The notes beneath the pieces were generated by a model, which saw nothing but the letters and a program-made list of their open reading frames with translations, had not been told where the DNA came from and did not search any database. 64,000 nucleotides of DNA from Seminavis robusta (Eukaryota > Bacillariophyta > Bacillariophyceae > Naviculales > Naviculaceae), in contig CAICTM010000335.1 of NCBI GenBank assembly GCA_903772945.1, positions 1-64,000 of the forward strand. The letters are read 5' to 3'. The position numbers were made by a program, and so were the translations under genes. Shown here piece after piece: positions 22,001 to 33,040 of the stretch. The number at the start of each line of letters is the position of its first letter. Within the stretch, counting starts at the first letter, position 1.

Positions 22001-23362
22001 AGCGATTCGTCAGACAGCGACAGCGATTCTTCGGATGATGAGACGTCCGACAAGGATGATAGTGAATCGACAAGCTCGGATGAAAGCAGTGACGATAATG
22101 CACCAACAATGCCAATCCAGCCTTTTGCTTCTCAGGTTCAGCAGCCACTGCCTTTTTCGGGACAGCAATTTGGTGGCATGCCAGTTACTCATCAATCACC
22201 ATCAGCCGCTCAGCATCTCGAAATGCCATTTGCTCCTCAACCAGAAACCGTCGAGTCCTCGTCTTCCGATGATTCGTCGGACTCTGATTCGTCTTCAGGC
22301 GAGGCGAACGCTCAACCTAACAGTTTTGGTAATGTAGGCAACCTCATTCCCATGGACGGGACGCCAGCACCCCAACTGCAACACATGACAAGCCATACCA
22401 GCACCAAGACGAATGGTTCGACCGCGTCATCTGTGGCTGACGATCTGAGAGGCCTCGTTCTTGAGCCAATCGTTGTGGACGCGAGTGACAACGGAGAGCC
22501 AAACATTGAAAAGGAGTCTAGCGCATGGTTTGAATTGGTGCGCTCACAGCACAGCGGCGGGCTTTCGGTGAAGGTGCGATATCTTCGAGGCAAGACAAAG
22601 ACACGTGAAGTTCAGCTGCTGGGTATGGCGGCAGAGAAGTCTAGCACCGTATGTCTTCAAGTGCGGTTTGAGAACCAGTAAGTGAACCCTCTGTTTCACG
22701 TTGAGTGCAAGTTACATTGTCATTAACCAAGAGTGTCCTCTTTCTCCAACAGGAAAGCGGATGGAGGCGTCATAAGGCGCCTGAGAATCCTGCAACGATC
22801 ATCTGCGACGTCGTCGTCTCATATCGGCCCGAAGAAGGTAGTTGTACCCGGAGAGATTGCGCAATTGAGGCAAGGTCAGATGTCGTCTGTCATGGTGGGC
22901 ATTGACTTTGCGAGCCCTTCAGACCGCGACGAATCGTTGCAGGCAAAGTTCGACATCAAGTTCAATGGTGGGAGCATCCCAGTGGAGGTGCGACCCCCCT
23001 TGGTGCATCTGATGCAGTCTTGTCAAAGAAGCGATAGTGACTTTGGCAGTGGCATGGCGAAGCTACAAGGCTTCAACAGAGTGGACGCATCATTCTCTTT
23101 GGCCAACCCTTCATTCTTGACAACACATTGGATCCTGAAGCATGCCAGCTTTACCCCTGTTTCTATGTCAGACAAGCTGAAGGAAGGCCTTCGCTTTGTT
23201 GGATGTCTACCCGCCAGTGGTGACCCTGTGTTTGTTTTGGTTGCCTGCTCTGAAAGCGGTGTTGGCAAGCTGACTGTGTGTTGTGAGCAAGCCCTGGCGG
23301 TGAATGGTATCACCAATTCTTTGAAGAAAGCAATTGCCGAGGCCTCCAAAGCTGCGAAGTAA
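19086..23362 (+). CDS. AP3B: AP-3 complex subunit beta (beta-adaptin)
   Basis: Large subunit of the AP-3 clathrin-adaptor-like complex, which sorts cargo from Golgi/endosomes to lysosome- or vacuole-type organelles. Proposed exons: 19086-20561, 20684-22677 and 22753-23362 (1359 aa). Intron 1 (122 nt) uses GTAAGC and is phase 0; intron 2 (75 nt) uses GTAAGT and is phase 2. Both splices join into open, homologous sequence (V-M|A-M-D-P and N-Q|K-A-D-G). The N-terminal adaptin trunk of helical repeats spans about residues 30-850, with K-G-M-K-W-L-L-A near 62 and S-S-P-Y-V-R-K near 167. A lysine-rich insert near 310-350 and the S/D/E-rich hinge near 920-1050 are typical of AP-3 beta and not of AP-1/2 beta. 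The last ~250 residues form the ear. Assignment to AP-3 is by hinge and trunk pattern. Confidence 0.86.
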
Positions 23363-23618
23363 AAGTTAAACTGTTAAAAAGCCTGCCATGTATTGGTAGC
23401 CTACCCGTGATATACCCACGGTACTTCCATCGGCACACGAACACAAAGCTAGTCTTTCGCCTGGTAAGACGTGCAGCATATTTGGTAATACTGGGGATAA
23501 CATGATTTTTCGTACTTCGAACCAACTATTATGGGAACCAACTACACGTACTAGCTCACGTACTACACGCGGAAGACTCTGTTTGTAATTGCCTGAGAGA
23601 CAAAGCTTCTTGGAATAT

Positions 23619-23978
23619 TCAGCATCCGCCGAGCCTCTTCCTTCCTTTGGCGCGTCTTCGGTTCAGCACTCTCCTGCCGCCAACCGTCTTCTGCCTTGTC
23701 AGAAATCCCTGCTTACGCCTCTTTCGAATAATTGACGGCTGAAACGTTCGCTTAATGAACCAAGTAGAGATTCCTTCCCACAAGCTTCCAAGTAGAGCAA
23801 CACTTGTACTGCGACTGACCATCACATCCCAAGCGGACTCCTGATTCAAGACGGGGGGATGCAGCACGGTGAGTGAAGCAAATCCTCGATTCGGGTAGCA
23901 GCCAAGGGTGGCCTTCCTACGGATTGGATCGAACTGCCACCGCCCAAGCTGCGAAGATAATCGAATCAAGGACTGCAT
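23619..23978 (-). CDS. Mitochondrial large-subunit ribosomal protein bL34
   Basis: 119 aa. The C-terminal ~42 residues carry the bL34 signature: [18 protein letters not shown], a T-V-G-G-R-R-V-L step, and [11 protein letters not shown]. bL34 is a small basic protein near the peptide exit region of the ribosome. The ~75-residue N-terminal extension starts [13 protein letters not shown], basic and amphipathic, as expected for a mitochondrial presequence. In diatoms the plastid copy is generally plastid-encoded, so a nuclear copy is best read as mitochondrial; this is inference. The frame extends further upstream, but this ATG gives the most natural targeting peptide. The gene is convergent with AP-3 beta, the two ends being about 260 bp apart. 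Confidence 0.83.
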   Translation of the reverse strand: MQSLIRLSSQLGRWQFDPIRRKATLGCYPNRGFASLTVLHPPVLNQESAWDVMVSRSTSVALLGSLWEGISTWFIKRTFQPSIIRKRRKQGFLTRQKTVGGRRVLNRRRAKGRKRLGGC

Positions 23979-25757
23979 GGGAGAAGCAAAAAGCAACAAT
24001 TGGAAACAAAGATCCACTCCCAAGATGCAGTTGTCCTCTTCTAACGTCCAACGCGGGTGTTGCTTGCTGCTGTGTGTGTGGCTGTGATGGATATCAAACT
24101 TCTTTCTTGGAAGGACTGATCTCAAGACTGCGGTTACCATTCATTCACGATCCTGTCGTTTGGACTTTATATTTTTGCAGCGACGCTGTCATGTCGAGCT
24201 CGTGTCGTTCGTGTTGATGGATGTCCGACAGCTGTCAGACTTTGTCAGAGCTTTCTCTCGACTCTCATCAGTGAAAACAAAGAAGAGCACAAAAAGTGAC
24301 AGTGGCAGGTGCTCGACACTATTGGTGGTATCCACAATAGAACGATATTACTGAAGCTATTCTAGACAATGGTCACAGGACAAAACCAACATTCCTACTA
24401 ATTCCTACTCAATCCAGCTAAGATATCTGTGACTGATGAGGCTTTTTGTGCGTGTGTTCTTTTCCCAGACCCGTCTTCATGAACAATATTGTTTTTTGAG
24501 TCACAATGTCATTGCTTCCATACCCGTAGCGGTATGTACCACAGAACCGGTACAGCGTCCGGTACCACTTCTAATAAAATGAAAGATCATTCATCATGGA
24601 ATCAGCGCTCTACAGTTGCGACAGATCGTGGTATGGGTGGCAAGCTCTTGCTGCGTTTCAGCCCATTCAATTTTTTGTAAATAGGTTTATGCCACGGGTC
24701 CTTGCGTCTTGCGGATTGCGGAGCACCAGAAACATGCACTGTCAACTAGTCAACAAAGGGTCCAGCCAGCTCAAGTAGGGATGCGGGTCTATGTCCTCGC
24801 CCTGTTCTGATCTTGTCTCCAGTACGGCTGGTTGCCTGGGTTTCGCAACTATGAATGCTTATCAGATAATGTAGCGGAAGAAGTTCCCGGTGCTGAAGGG
24901 CTCGCTAAGCTGCTGAGCTGCCAGCAGTACGGTACCGGTACGGTACATTGTACCATCATAGATGCCCAGCGCAGAGCTCAGCGCAGAGCTCAGCGCTGCC
25001 GGAGGCATGCTTCCTGGTGGACTGGTGGTGCCTGTACCGGTGACCTCGACATCCCTCCTAGTAGATTTACCTTCTGCTTTCTGCTTCTTTTACTTGATTC
25101 TGGAGTCTGGGGGCAGCCACACCGGCCAAGAATGGGCTGAAGTTTTGCATGCTGAATGCTCACTGGAAGGGCTGGATGGCTCAGAGCCTTTGCTGCTTCT
25201 TACTAGTTGAGCTAGCTACATGTAGTACCTTCTTCTGCCTTGAAGCCTTGTTGGGAAAAATTTAAATGTGAACTCTTCTGACTGGTGCCTAATAACGAAT
25301 AGTTTGCTTCATTGACAACTCCTAGCTAGCTAGTGTTTTGGAGGTCCCCCAGCGCTCGGGTTTTGTTTGCTGCTAGAGGTCTGTCACCACCTAGAGGTAG
25401 TCTATTGTAAGAGCTGACCGAACAAGCGGAAAGTGTGCAGTATTGGTCTATTATAGTTGTTGTATTTACATATTGACAAAAGCGGAGAGGAGGTAGAGAG
25501 ATTGAGAGGAAGAAATAGTATTGTTGCTGTTCACTCCAGGGTATGGATACAGTATATGTGGAGGAACCAGGTTGGTCATTTTGATGGATGGGATATGGAA
25601 AGCATTCATTAGTGCATCAGCTCTGGAACTCTTGTGATATATCGAACAAGTGTGAGCACCAGTGGTACAATGCTGAAGCGCTTGATGTTGACCTGACATG
25701 CTTTCCAAGACCCCGCCCAACCATCAAATGTTGTTATTAACAGTGCAGCCCATGAGC
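23979..25757. other. Gene-free intergenic DNA
   Basis: No supported gene. Short palindromic clusters of GGTACCGGTACGG occur near 24930-24950, a tandem CAGCGCAGAGCT repeat at about 24966-24993, and scattered TAGCTAGCTAG motifs. Short frames such as 24832-25140 show no recognisable features. Confidence 0.55.
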
Positions 25758-26685
25758 TTAATCAAAGAGACTGTATTCCGTGAGATCAGCCGCGGAAGGG
25801 ATGGAGACGGCAATCTCATGCAACAGAGGAGATCCAAAGCTCGCAGAGTTGACCTTGGCGGCAGCAGTTGGAAGAGTCAGCGAGAACAAGGAATCCTGGA
25901 AGTTATCCATGGAGTTGGCCTTGCTGACGACTGGCTGCTGCTTGACAGTGTTGTTGTTGTTGTTGTTGTCGTTGGTGGTCTCTTCGAACAAGCTGTCCAA
26001 GTTCTTGAAGTCTTCAGTGGAGACATCCAAGAGTTCAAAATCATCCTCGGTCACCTGATCTTCGAGGAGGAGGTTCATCATGGGGACTTGTTCTTCTTCA
26101 GCGTTCATTTCAAGGCGAACTCGCTTGGCGGCTCTCTCCATGGATTCGTTGGAGACTCGGCGGATGCTGCGCTTGTTGGAACTGGTACTGTGGCTGCTGA
26201 TGCTGCTGTCACTGCTAAAGTCGTCGCTGCTGACAACAGTAGCGGAGGCAGAGGGGGCGGTGGTCATGGTGGAGGTGTGGCCTTCCCTGAGGCGCTTGGC
26301 GGTCTTCTTCTGGGCGGACTTGTCGCCAATGTCGTGCCAGGCACTGGCATCTCCCAACTTGGGGTCGGTAAGAGTCAAGAAGCGACCGGGTGGTGTCATT
26401 TTGCGCCAGATCTGGACAACCTCAGCCACAACCTTTCCCTTTTGGACACGGGAGGCAGCGTGGTATCGTTCGCGGTGTTGTTCGACAAGGTTACGGAATT
26501 TGATGTTTCCTGAAGTTGGCAGAAAGGCAATGATGATAAGACACGGTATACCTCGCAGATCGTAATGATTTCACCACAGTTGTTTACTTACCGCTCCAGT
26601 GGATGGTGTGACCGCCGCGTCCAGAGAGGCAATCATGCTCGCCTGGAGCCACAATGTTGTTCATGGGATAAGAGTCTGTGTTCAT
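25758..26685 (-). CDS. DUF6824-domain protein (putative diatom regulator)
   Basis: Exons on the minus strand: 26685-26592 and 26509-25758; the 82-nt intron has donor GTAAGT, acceptor TTCAG and is phase 1. Product 281 aa. The domain is split by the intron: N-D-V/D-C-L-S-G-R-G-G-H-T-I-H-W-S-G in exon 1. In exon 2 it continues N-I-K-F-R-N-L-V, then V-V-A-E-V-V-Q-I-W-R and P-P-G-R-F-L. This pattern is the DUF6824 family, expanded in diatoms, often fused to acidic or S-rich tails and suspected to be DNA-binding; its function is unproven. After the domain come a K/R-rich stretch, an S-rich stretch and an acidic region with an N-repeat (about 215-221). Nuclear location is likely but inferred. A long antisense frame (25698-26513) is a shadow of this gene. 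Confidence 0.82.
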
Positions 26686-28660
26686 CTTTCTTTGTTTTTA
26701 TGTGCTGTTGTTTGCAGTTTATGATGGCTGCTGTTTTGGTTTGGGGAGAAGCAAATTTGTGAGACAAGAAAGAGTCCAAAACAGAAAAAGGGATGCGGAG
26801 CCGCTCACACGGAGCTCTGAGCACATCACAAGCGTTCCTGCCGGCACAGAGCGTCTATCTCGGCACAGCTGTAGATTGTGCGTAGCTGCAGTAGGTAGAT
26901 GTTGACAACTGGCCGCGTACGTGTCTTTGCTGCTGGCGTAAGTTTCGTGAGATACCCAAGAGGCCTTCTATTCTTTCGATGAAAGCACCTGAAATTGTAA
27001 ATCGGTTTTGCAGTACTTCTTCTGTCATTTCAACGGATGCCTTCGTAGGGAAAACAGAAGGATCTCGAAAGCGTCCTTTTTATTCAGTGGCCGTATGAAG
27101 GATCAGGCTTGATACCCCTTTGAAAGCCGCCCTCCAAGGCTCTTGTGGACAGTCCCAGATTGTCTGGGTTGTGTTCTTTTTCACTCATACGTGGCGCTTG
27201 GGCTGTGCCAGAGTGTACAACATACCCTTCTTCATACCATTGAGACCAATTGCGTGGCACACAGCGAAGGCATCGCTCAGTGATGAATATCTGCCAAACT
27301 CAGGTGACCGCTCTATAGTAAAAGAGTATGTTTTTAGACGAAGAAGGCCAATCGTCATTCTGAGTCTGGATGAGCGAACATGTCGTTTTTGAATTCTATA
27401 AAGAAGATACGCAGGTTAGACAGAATCTAAAGAAAGGATTATGGTGATCTCCATCGTCATCCAGCTGGTTCCACACTTGACTGGGAATCATTTGGATTTT
27501 TCATTATCTCTCCATCTAATTGTGGTTTAGTGCTTTGTAATGGAATTCTGAGTTCCACCGAAGCAGTTGTAAGCTGATTATGCATGGTTCTGTACAAAAC
27601 TTACTCTGAACATTTGCCTACTTCTCCTGTTTTGCTGCTGTATTGTCTTTTTGCTAAGATAGATAATTGTCCGAAGAGAACAGGGTCTTGCAAATCCAGA
27701 AGGTTTGAAAGATTGAGACCGCATTGCAGGGCACGGATAAATATCAAACCCATGTCTGCCAGTCTGCCTTTGTGTCTGTGGCTGCTCTATCTGTGCCATT
27801 GATACATCATTCGATTCGAGTACTAGCTAGTTACAGCTGTATATAGCTTGTACATGTACTTGTAAGCTATGAGATCTAGTAGCTGATTCATGGACGGGAT
27901 AATATATATTTCGGGAGTTGTTAACTCCTGGTCTTGCACATAGGCCGGATGGCCTGCCTGCGCACAAAGAATGGAAAACACATGTGGTCAGGCAGGCGAC
28001 CAGGAAAAAGCACGAATGAAGCTGGGGTATCACTTACCATGTGAACAATTTTCCAAAATGCGGCAAGTCAGAGATGCAACCCCCAAAATACCCTCCAAAT
28101 GCACCATTGCCAGCAGTGACATGCACCGGACACAGCAACAACAAAGATCAACCCAATCGGAAGAGGAAGCGACCAGCCATCATGAAGAGGAAGAGACCAC
28201 CATGAACTTAGCGGAAGAGGACGACACCATTGCCGACGGGGTTGATAGGAAAGGATAGCAAACTTCATTGAGACAAGAAAAGTGAAAGATAATGAAGGGC
28301 GAAGGAGTAGCAGCACCCAAAAACTCAAGAAATTTGGCGGCAAGAGCAAGCAAGAAGAAACGCCAGAGTAGCAAGGAGACAGGAAGGCGACAATGTGCAT
28401 TGCCAGGACGGAGTCCTGCTGGCGGATAGGGGAGGATACTCACAATTTGGAGTGGAACAACAAATTACATGGTTGGAAATCGCTGTTTAGCCCACCCAAT
28501 GCGGCTGTTTGCGACAAGGAATCGCCCAAAAAGAAATTGGAGATGGCAATATACGAGTAACACCAGCTGGCGATACTCCCAAGCAATACATAGGCAGACG
28601 TTTTAGATACAAGTGCCAGACTTAGCAGCTATAGATTACATTTAGACTGTGCGCAATAGC
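26686..28660. other. Gene-free intergenic DNA
   Basis: No supported gene. A 95-codon plus-strand frame at 27971-28258 begins with ATG and ends in an E/H/T-rich acidic stretch. I see no homology, and it could be part of the untranslated leader or an upstream exon of the transposase-like gene. Palindromic TAGCTAG and TGTACATGTAC motifs occur near 27820-27860. Confidence 0.5.
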
Positions 28661-31600
28661 ATGGAGCCGCCAAATAAGCGAGGAGGCAATGGGAAATCGC
28701 CCAATCGCTCGGGGCATATCGCCAGTAGATACCCCACACCACCCTACCATTACTATGCCCACGGACGTGCACTATTGCCACAACAAAATGGCTTTTCCAG
28801 AGTGAGCGGCACGTACAACGGTACCTATAATCATGGCTACTATCCACCGTACGGGTCCTTTGGGCCCAACACTTTCACGTACCCTCACCCATATGTATAC
28901 CAGTACGAAACAACTCCAGTGGTACCATCCCATAGCAATGGAGTCCCTGCACCGTACGTACCCCGTGGTGCTAGCAATGTAGCCGTACCAGTATCTGAAG
29001 GAAAGCAAGACGCCATCAAACACGGGGAATACCTCGAAGACCCCAAGTGTTATGCATGCCCCAGCAGGGAAGACGCAAAGGCCCAACTCTTCGATGAGTA
29101 TGGAGGGTTTTATGATGGGCAACAATGCGTGGTAGCTGATGGCACCTACACCCTCTCGAATGGCGTACGATGTTACAAGTTCTGCTGTAGAGCAAGGGGA
29201 ATGAGCAGATTTGGCAACCTCGAATCCTACGAATGGAAGTGTGATTGGCGAGCTCAAACTCGAGACTTCGAAGGCAAAGCTCATCCGAACCAAAGATATA
29301 GGAATTACATTCGCAAGGGAATGGAGAAACACAACCACGAGGTTTCGAAGCAGCCAGTGCACCACAAGGACCAGTACGGCATGCCACCAGTCATACTAGC
29401 ACTAGCCAAAAAGTACATTGATGCGGAGGTAGCCAGGGGAAGATGCATCCTGCGTATTACAGCAGACGATGTACGAAAGTCGGTCACCCACATCATACGT
29501 GAAGACACTGATGAACAGTACGCTACCCATAAGCACCTGGTGTCTAATAGGATTGAAAGGGACAATCTCACGAAACAACTACGGAATCATATTGCTTACA
29601 GAAGGGAAGTGTTTGTAAAGTCCCAGCTTAAGGGGAGCAATGCAATCAGAAGCAACGACGCACTTTTCAGAGTTCTGGAGCAGTGGAAGCTTGTCATTCC
29701 CTCCACGTACACAGTACGAGCTGACTACAACTCAGCTGAAGAGTTCGCGAGTGCCCTTAAGACATCGCCAGAGCAGATGCTGGTATATGACATCGGTAGT
29801 GGAAGCCTGATGCAGCGGTACAAGAAGATGGTCACTACACATGACAGTGTGAACTTGCCAAATTTCGATGAACGTATTGAAGGGGCCTTCATTATCTTTA
29901 GTCCTTCAGGCCTCTTCCAGCTTATGCATCTTGCGAAGAGACGGAAGGGCACAAGGCAGTTGTGTGCTGATGGTACAGGAGGCATGATCCGTGATAAAAG
30001 CACCCTCATCACCATCGGATCGGTATCCGTGAAGTTACGAAAACCTTCTCGTGACGACGTCACAGCATCATATCGACCAATCGTATACCTCCGCGCTGGT
30101 GGGGAAAGATTCCACCCCTACTGCTTGACACTCTATGCACTGCGAGATCTCTGTTGTCGGCTATTCAATATTCCTTTTTCCATTGACTGGGGAACCTCTG
30201 ATGATGCTGACACTTTCGTTTCTTCCCACGTGTTCTTCAAGAAGCATCCTGACCTTTGCGACCCATGGCAAGTAGCAGATACGAAAGTCGCCGCTAGAAT
30301 TTCCCCAATTCACAGGCCTACAGCTCAGTCGCAGCACTGTCACTCCCTTCATTTCACACAAGATATGTCACAGAACAACACAAACCACGATGACAGTGAC
30401 GACGACAGTGATGATGGCCAACTCCATCAAGAAGCAGTGCTGAACTGCTATTTTCACGTGATGCAAGCCATTGGGAAGAAGACTGGGTATGCGAAGAAAA
30501 TCGTCGATCCCAGCTTTGCGGCGAATCGAAAGGACAAGCCGCATGGATCCATGAAGGGTACAGCATACTGGCACATTACGGGCATTGCCATGACCAAGAC
30601 TATCGAACAGAGAAGAGTTGTGACGGACCTGTACATGACCAATTGGCGAGAACGCGGCGAAGACGCAGCGGCAGAACACTTCGAAAAAGAATACTGCCGG
30701 TATCCTACCTGGAATTGGAATTACTCCTGCAGCGGCGAGTGTGGGGTTTATCCATCCAACTGTCCCAATGAAAGCTTCAACAGGCATGGCATAAAGGGTG
30801 TCTGTGCCGACTGCCCAAAGAATGCTTCACTACCTGCCTTTCTTATTTACACCGCCCCAAGACTTCTCCGCGATGATGCAATCGAACGATCAGACCCATG
30901 CACGATCGAGTTTCCGAAGACGTGTTCTCATCTCATGGTCACCATTACAGCCTTTCTGCGTGAGGGTATGGACATTATTGAATTGGGTTGTCACTCTACT
31001 GGAAAGCCATCTGGTTGGATCGGCAATCTACGACACAAGATAGGCACTCCCCTGGACAGACGTCGTATTCGGTTGATCCAAGCCGCAATGGATGGTGATG
31101 TCAGACCATTTCAGAAGGTCCATCCAAGAGGAGTACAAGTCTCTAATGAGGAACTGGCTGACTCGATGGTATCAGCCACAAGATCCGTATGTCACTTGCA
31201 ATGGAAAGACGGTACTATTGTGGGAGATTGCGAAGATTGTTTCAAGCACCTTGGGTATAATTGCCCATGTGCTACCTATCTTCGTAGCAAGTACGACCTA
31301 TTGCTCTCTACGCTACAAGTTCAAAGAAAGACCAGTGCCAATTCCAGAGGAACGGCAGCAAAGGTTGCTGCGAGAGGAGACACTGCACGCATGTACCAGA
31401 GTGGGCCATCACGAAAAGGGGGAAAACGTCGTTGCCTTCCAGCAATGCTGGATTTGGTAGAGGACTACATCGGCACCCTCAACCATCAACAACTTGGCAG
31501 TGCTATTCAGTACTTGTACCTTTGTCCAAGGGGTCGCGACATGAACCATCTTGTCAAAACCAGCAGCGAGTCAGAACTGCGTGAAAGACTTATCGCTTTC

Positions 31601-31759
31601 CATGACAACACGTCGCGTTACAGACAAATGCTTCTTGGTACAAGCAATGGCAATCCCTCTGCGTATGAACATGTTCGCGCTCTTGTTGGGCGTATTGAAA
31701 AGGCCCTACCAGCTCAAGCATCTGGCAAGGAAAATCCTGCCCGTACTGGTATCATCTAG
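28661..31759 (+). CDS. MULE-like transposase (intact ORF)
   Basis: 1032 aa from the ATG before E-P-P-N-K-R. The N-terminal ~120 residues are Y/P/N-rich and disordered. A Cys/Trp-containing region follows (about 125-230, with C-Y-K-F-C-C-R and Y-E-W-K-C-D-W). The core resembles Mutator-like (MULE) transposases: C-A-D-G-T-G-G near 436, a D-D-A-D-T-F block near 515 and L-N-C-Y-F-H-V-M-Q-A-I near 593, like the C-x-F-H-x-K-Q-A segment of MULEs. The C-terminal Cys/His cluster (about 843-872) is reminiscent of a SWIM finger. The single long frame has no stops, so it is either an active autonomous copy or a domesticated gene. I found no terminal inverted repeats flanking it. A P-like or unknown DDE family remains possible. 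Confidence 0.6.
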   Translation: MEPPNKRGGNGKSPNRSGHIASRYPTPPYHYYAHGRALLPQQNGFSRVSGTYNGTYNHGYYPPYGSFGPNTFTYPHPYVYQYETTPVVPSHSNGVPAPYVPRGASNVAVPVSEGKQDAIKHGEYLEDPKCYACPSREDAKAQLFDEYGGFYDGQQCVVADGTYTLSNGVRCYKFCCRARGMSRFGNLESYEWKCDWRAQTRDFEGKAHPNQRYRNYIRKGMEKHNHEVSKQPVHHKDQYGMPPVILALAKKYIDAEVARGRCILRITADDVRKSVTHIIREDTDEQYATHKHLVSNRIERDNLTKQLRNHIAYRREVFVKSQLKGSNAIRSNDALFRVLEQWKLVIPSTYTVRADYNSAEEFASALKTSPEQMLVYDIGSGSLMQRYKKMVTTHDSVNLPNFDERIEGAFIIFSPSGLFQLMHLAKRRKGTRQLCADGTGGMIRDKSTLITIGSVSVKLRKPSRDDVTASYRPIVYLRAGGERFHPYCLTLYALRDLCCRLFNIPFSIDWGTSDDADTFVSSHVFFKKHPDLCDPWQVADTKVAARISPIHRPTAQSQHCHSLHFTQDMSQNNTNHDDSDDDSDDGQLHQEAVLNCYFHVMQAIGKKTGYAKKIVDPSFAANRKDKPHGSMKGTAYWHITGIAMTKTIEQRRVVTDLYMTNWRERGEDAAAEHFEKEYCRYPTWNWNYSCSGECGVYPSNCPNESFNRHGIKGVCADCPKNASLPAFLIYTAPRLLRDDAIERSDPCTIEFPKTCSHLMVTITAFLREGMDIIELGCHSTGKPSGWIGNLRHKIGTPLDRRRIRLIQAAMDGDVRPFQKVHPRGVQVSNEELADSMVSATRSVCHLQWKDGTIVGDCEDCFKHLGYNCPCATYLRSKYDLLLSTLQVQRKTSANSRGTAAKVAARGDTARMYQSGPSRKGGKRRCLPAMLDLVEDYIGTLNHQQLGSAIQYLYLCPRGRDMNHLVKTSSESELRERLIAFHDNTSRYRQMLLGTSNGNPSAYEHVRALVGRIEKALPAQASGKENPARTGII

Positions 31760-32107
31760 TTTTAATTGGTCTACTAGAGCACGTATTTCGCATTCGTGTA
31801 CTACTTCGCATTCATGTACTATTGGGCTAGTTTCGAGGCTTTCCTGTTGGTACGAAAGATGGGGCAGATGCAGTTTTTCATTCCATTCTTCCGAACTCAA
31901 TATTCCTTGCGGATGTATCGCTCCTTCCTTTGCAAAACGTCCGAGTTGAAGTACAAATGGATCAATTTTTGAGATCATTGGATCGTCCTTGGTTCTTCCA
32001 CCGTTGTACTCCAACTGTACTCCAACTGTAACTCCACTTGCGGTGTTCCAGAGAATCGAGGTCTATTGTTCCTGTTGATTGTCCATAAATCAGTCGCCTG
32101 TTCCAAG

Positions 32108-33040
32108 ATGGAGAATCCTTCGTCCAAGACCATTTCGCCTGTTGCCTCTGCCAATGATGGTTCCGTAGAGATCCTCGTCGACGTTCCTTATTCCCCTCCC
32201 AACAAGATCCGTCATCGGGATGTGATTCATTACAATGCTGAAAAGACTTTCGTCAAGCATACGATTCGTGACCTCATTGCTGCTGGTTTCGACTTAGTTG
32301 GTCATGCCAACAACCAAGTTAAAATTGTCAACATGCAGCGCAAATGGAATAAATACCCTCCCTTGAAGTTGCTGACTCTCGAAGACATTGAGGGCCTCTG
32401 GTGGATTAAGTATGGCAAGGATGGGTACCGAATTTGCTTGAATCCTGACATCAACGCCCATCCAGATCTGGAAGATCTCAATCATTTCACTCTTATGAAA
32501 CTGGTTCTTCCCCATCCCAAGAACCATCATGCCTTGACTCGCATTCTCTGTGACGCCTTTGACTGGAACATTGATGTGTACCGCGAGGTTTATGATCGCC
32601 ATTTGGCTTGCTTGAATCTCACTGTTGATGACGATGGATCCATTGCCGAATCCGATGACGATGACGAAAGTGCTCCATCAGTGAAGGTTCACATTGAAGG
32701 CCTGTCCTGCTTGAAGAATGACTCTGACTTTGATACTGACGAAGACGAAGCTGCCACCAAAAAGGAAGACGAAGAAAAGGAAGATGAGATTGTGGAGCTT
32801 GACGACAAGGATGACAGCGAGCTTATCAAGAGTCCTACCCCAGCTGGCAAGCGTCGGTACACCGACTGTCTTTCCCAAGTTGCCTGTCAGTTCGATTATT
32901 CTGTTTGCAGCAAGGATGCGGTGAAGGACATTCTGCTTGAGACTCCATTGCGCAAGAAGAAGTCCAAAGCAGATCCTTCCGCTCGTCTGGACACTTCCGA
33001 AGTTTATGGTCTGAGCTCTGGTCAGTCGCCAAGTTACTAG
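32108..33040 (+). CDS. Hypothetical acidic protein
   Basis: 310 aa from M-E-N-P-S-S. The first ~190 residues look folded and include L-L-T-L-E-D-I-E-G-L-W-W and H-H-A-L-T-R-I-L-C-D-A-F-D-W. They are followed by a long D/E-rich segment (about 180-245) and a K-rich tail (about 285-295). I recognise no family. It is 350 bp downstream of the transposase ORF in the same direction, with unrelated intergenic sequence between. It could be an accessory protein of an element or a lineage-specific host gene; nothing decides between them. Confidence 0.55.
   Translation: MENPSSKTISPVASANDGSVEILVDVPYSPPNKIRHRDVIHYNAEKTFVKHTIRDLIAAGFDLVGHANNQVKIVNMQRKWNKYPPLKLLTLEDIEGLWWIKYGKDGYRICLNPDINAHPDLEDLNHFTLMKLVLPHPKNHHALTRILCDAFDWNIDVYREVYDRHLACLNLTVDDDGSIAESDDDDESAPSVKVHIEGLSCLKNDSDFDTDEDEAATKKEDEEKEDEIVELDDKDDSELIKSPTPAGKRRYTDCLSQVACQFDYSVCSKDAVKDILLETPLRKKKSKADPSARLDTSEVYGLSSGQSPSY

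Noticed and set aside
24832-25140. Possible small gene in the 24-25 kb gap
   Set aside because: No homology, low complexity and repeated CAGCGCAGAGCT units; nothing supports translation.
25698-26513. 271-codon plus-strand ORF
   Set aside because: It lies antisense to the DUF6824 gene, whose domain motifs and splice sites are clear; the plus frame shows no family features.
32108-33040. Gag-like protein of a retroelement
   Set aside because: There is no zinc knuckle, no neighbouring pol and no terminal repeats, so only a hypothetical label is justified.
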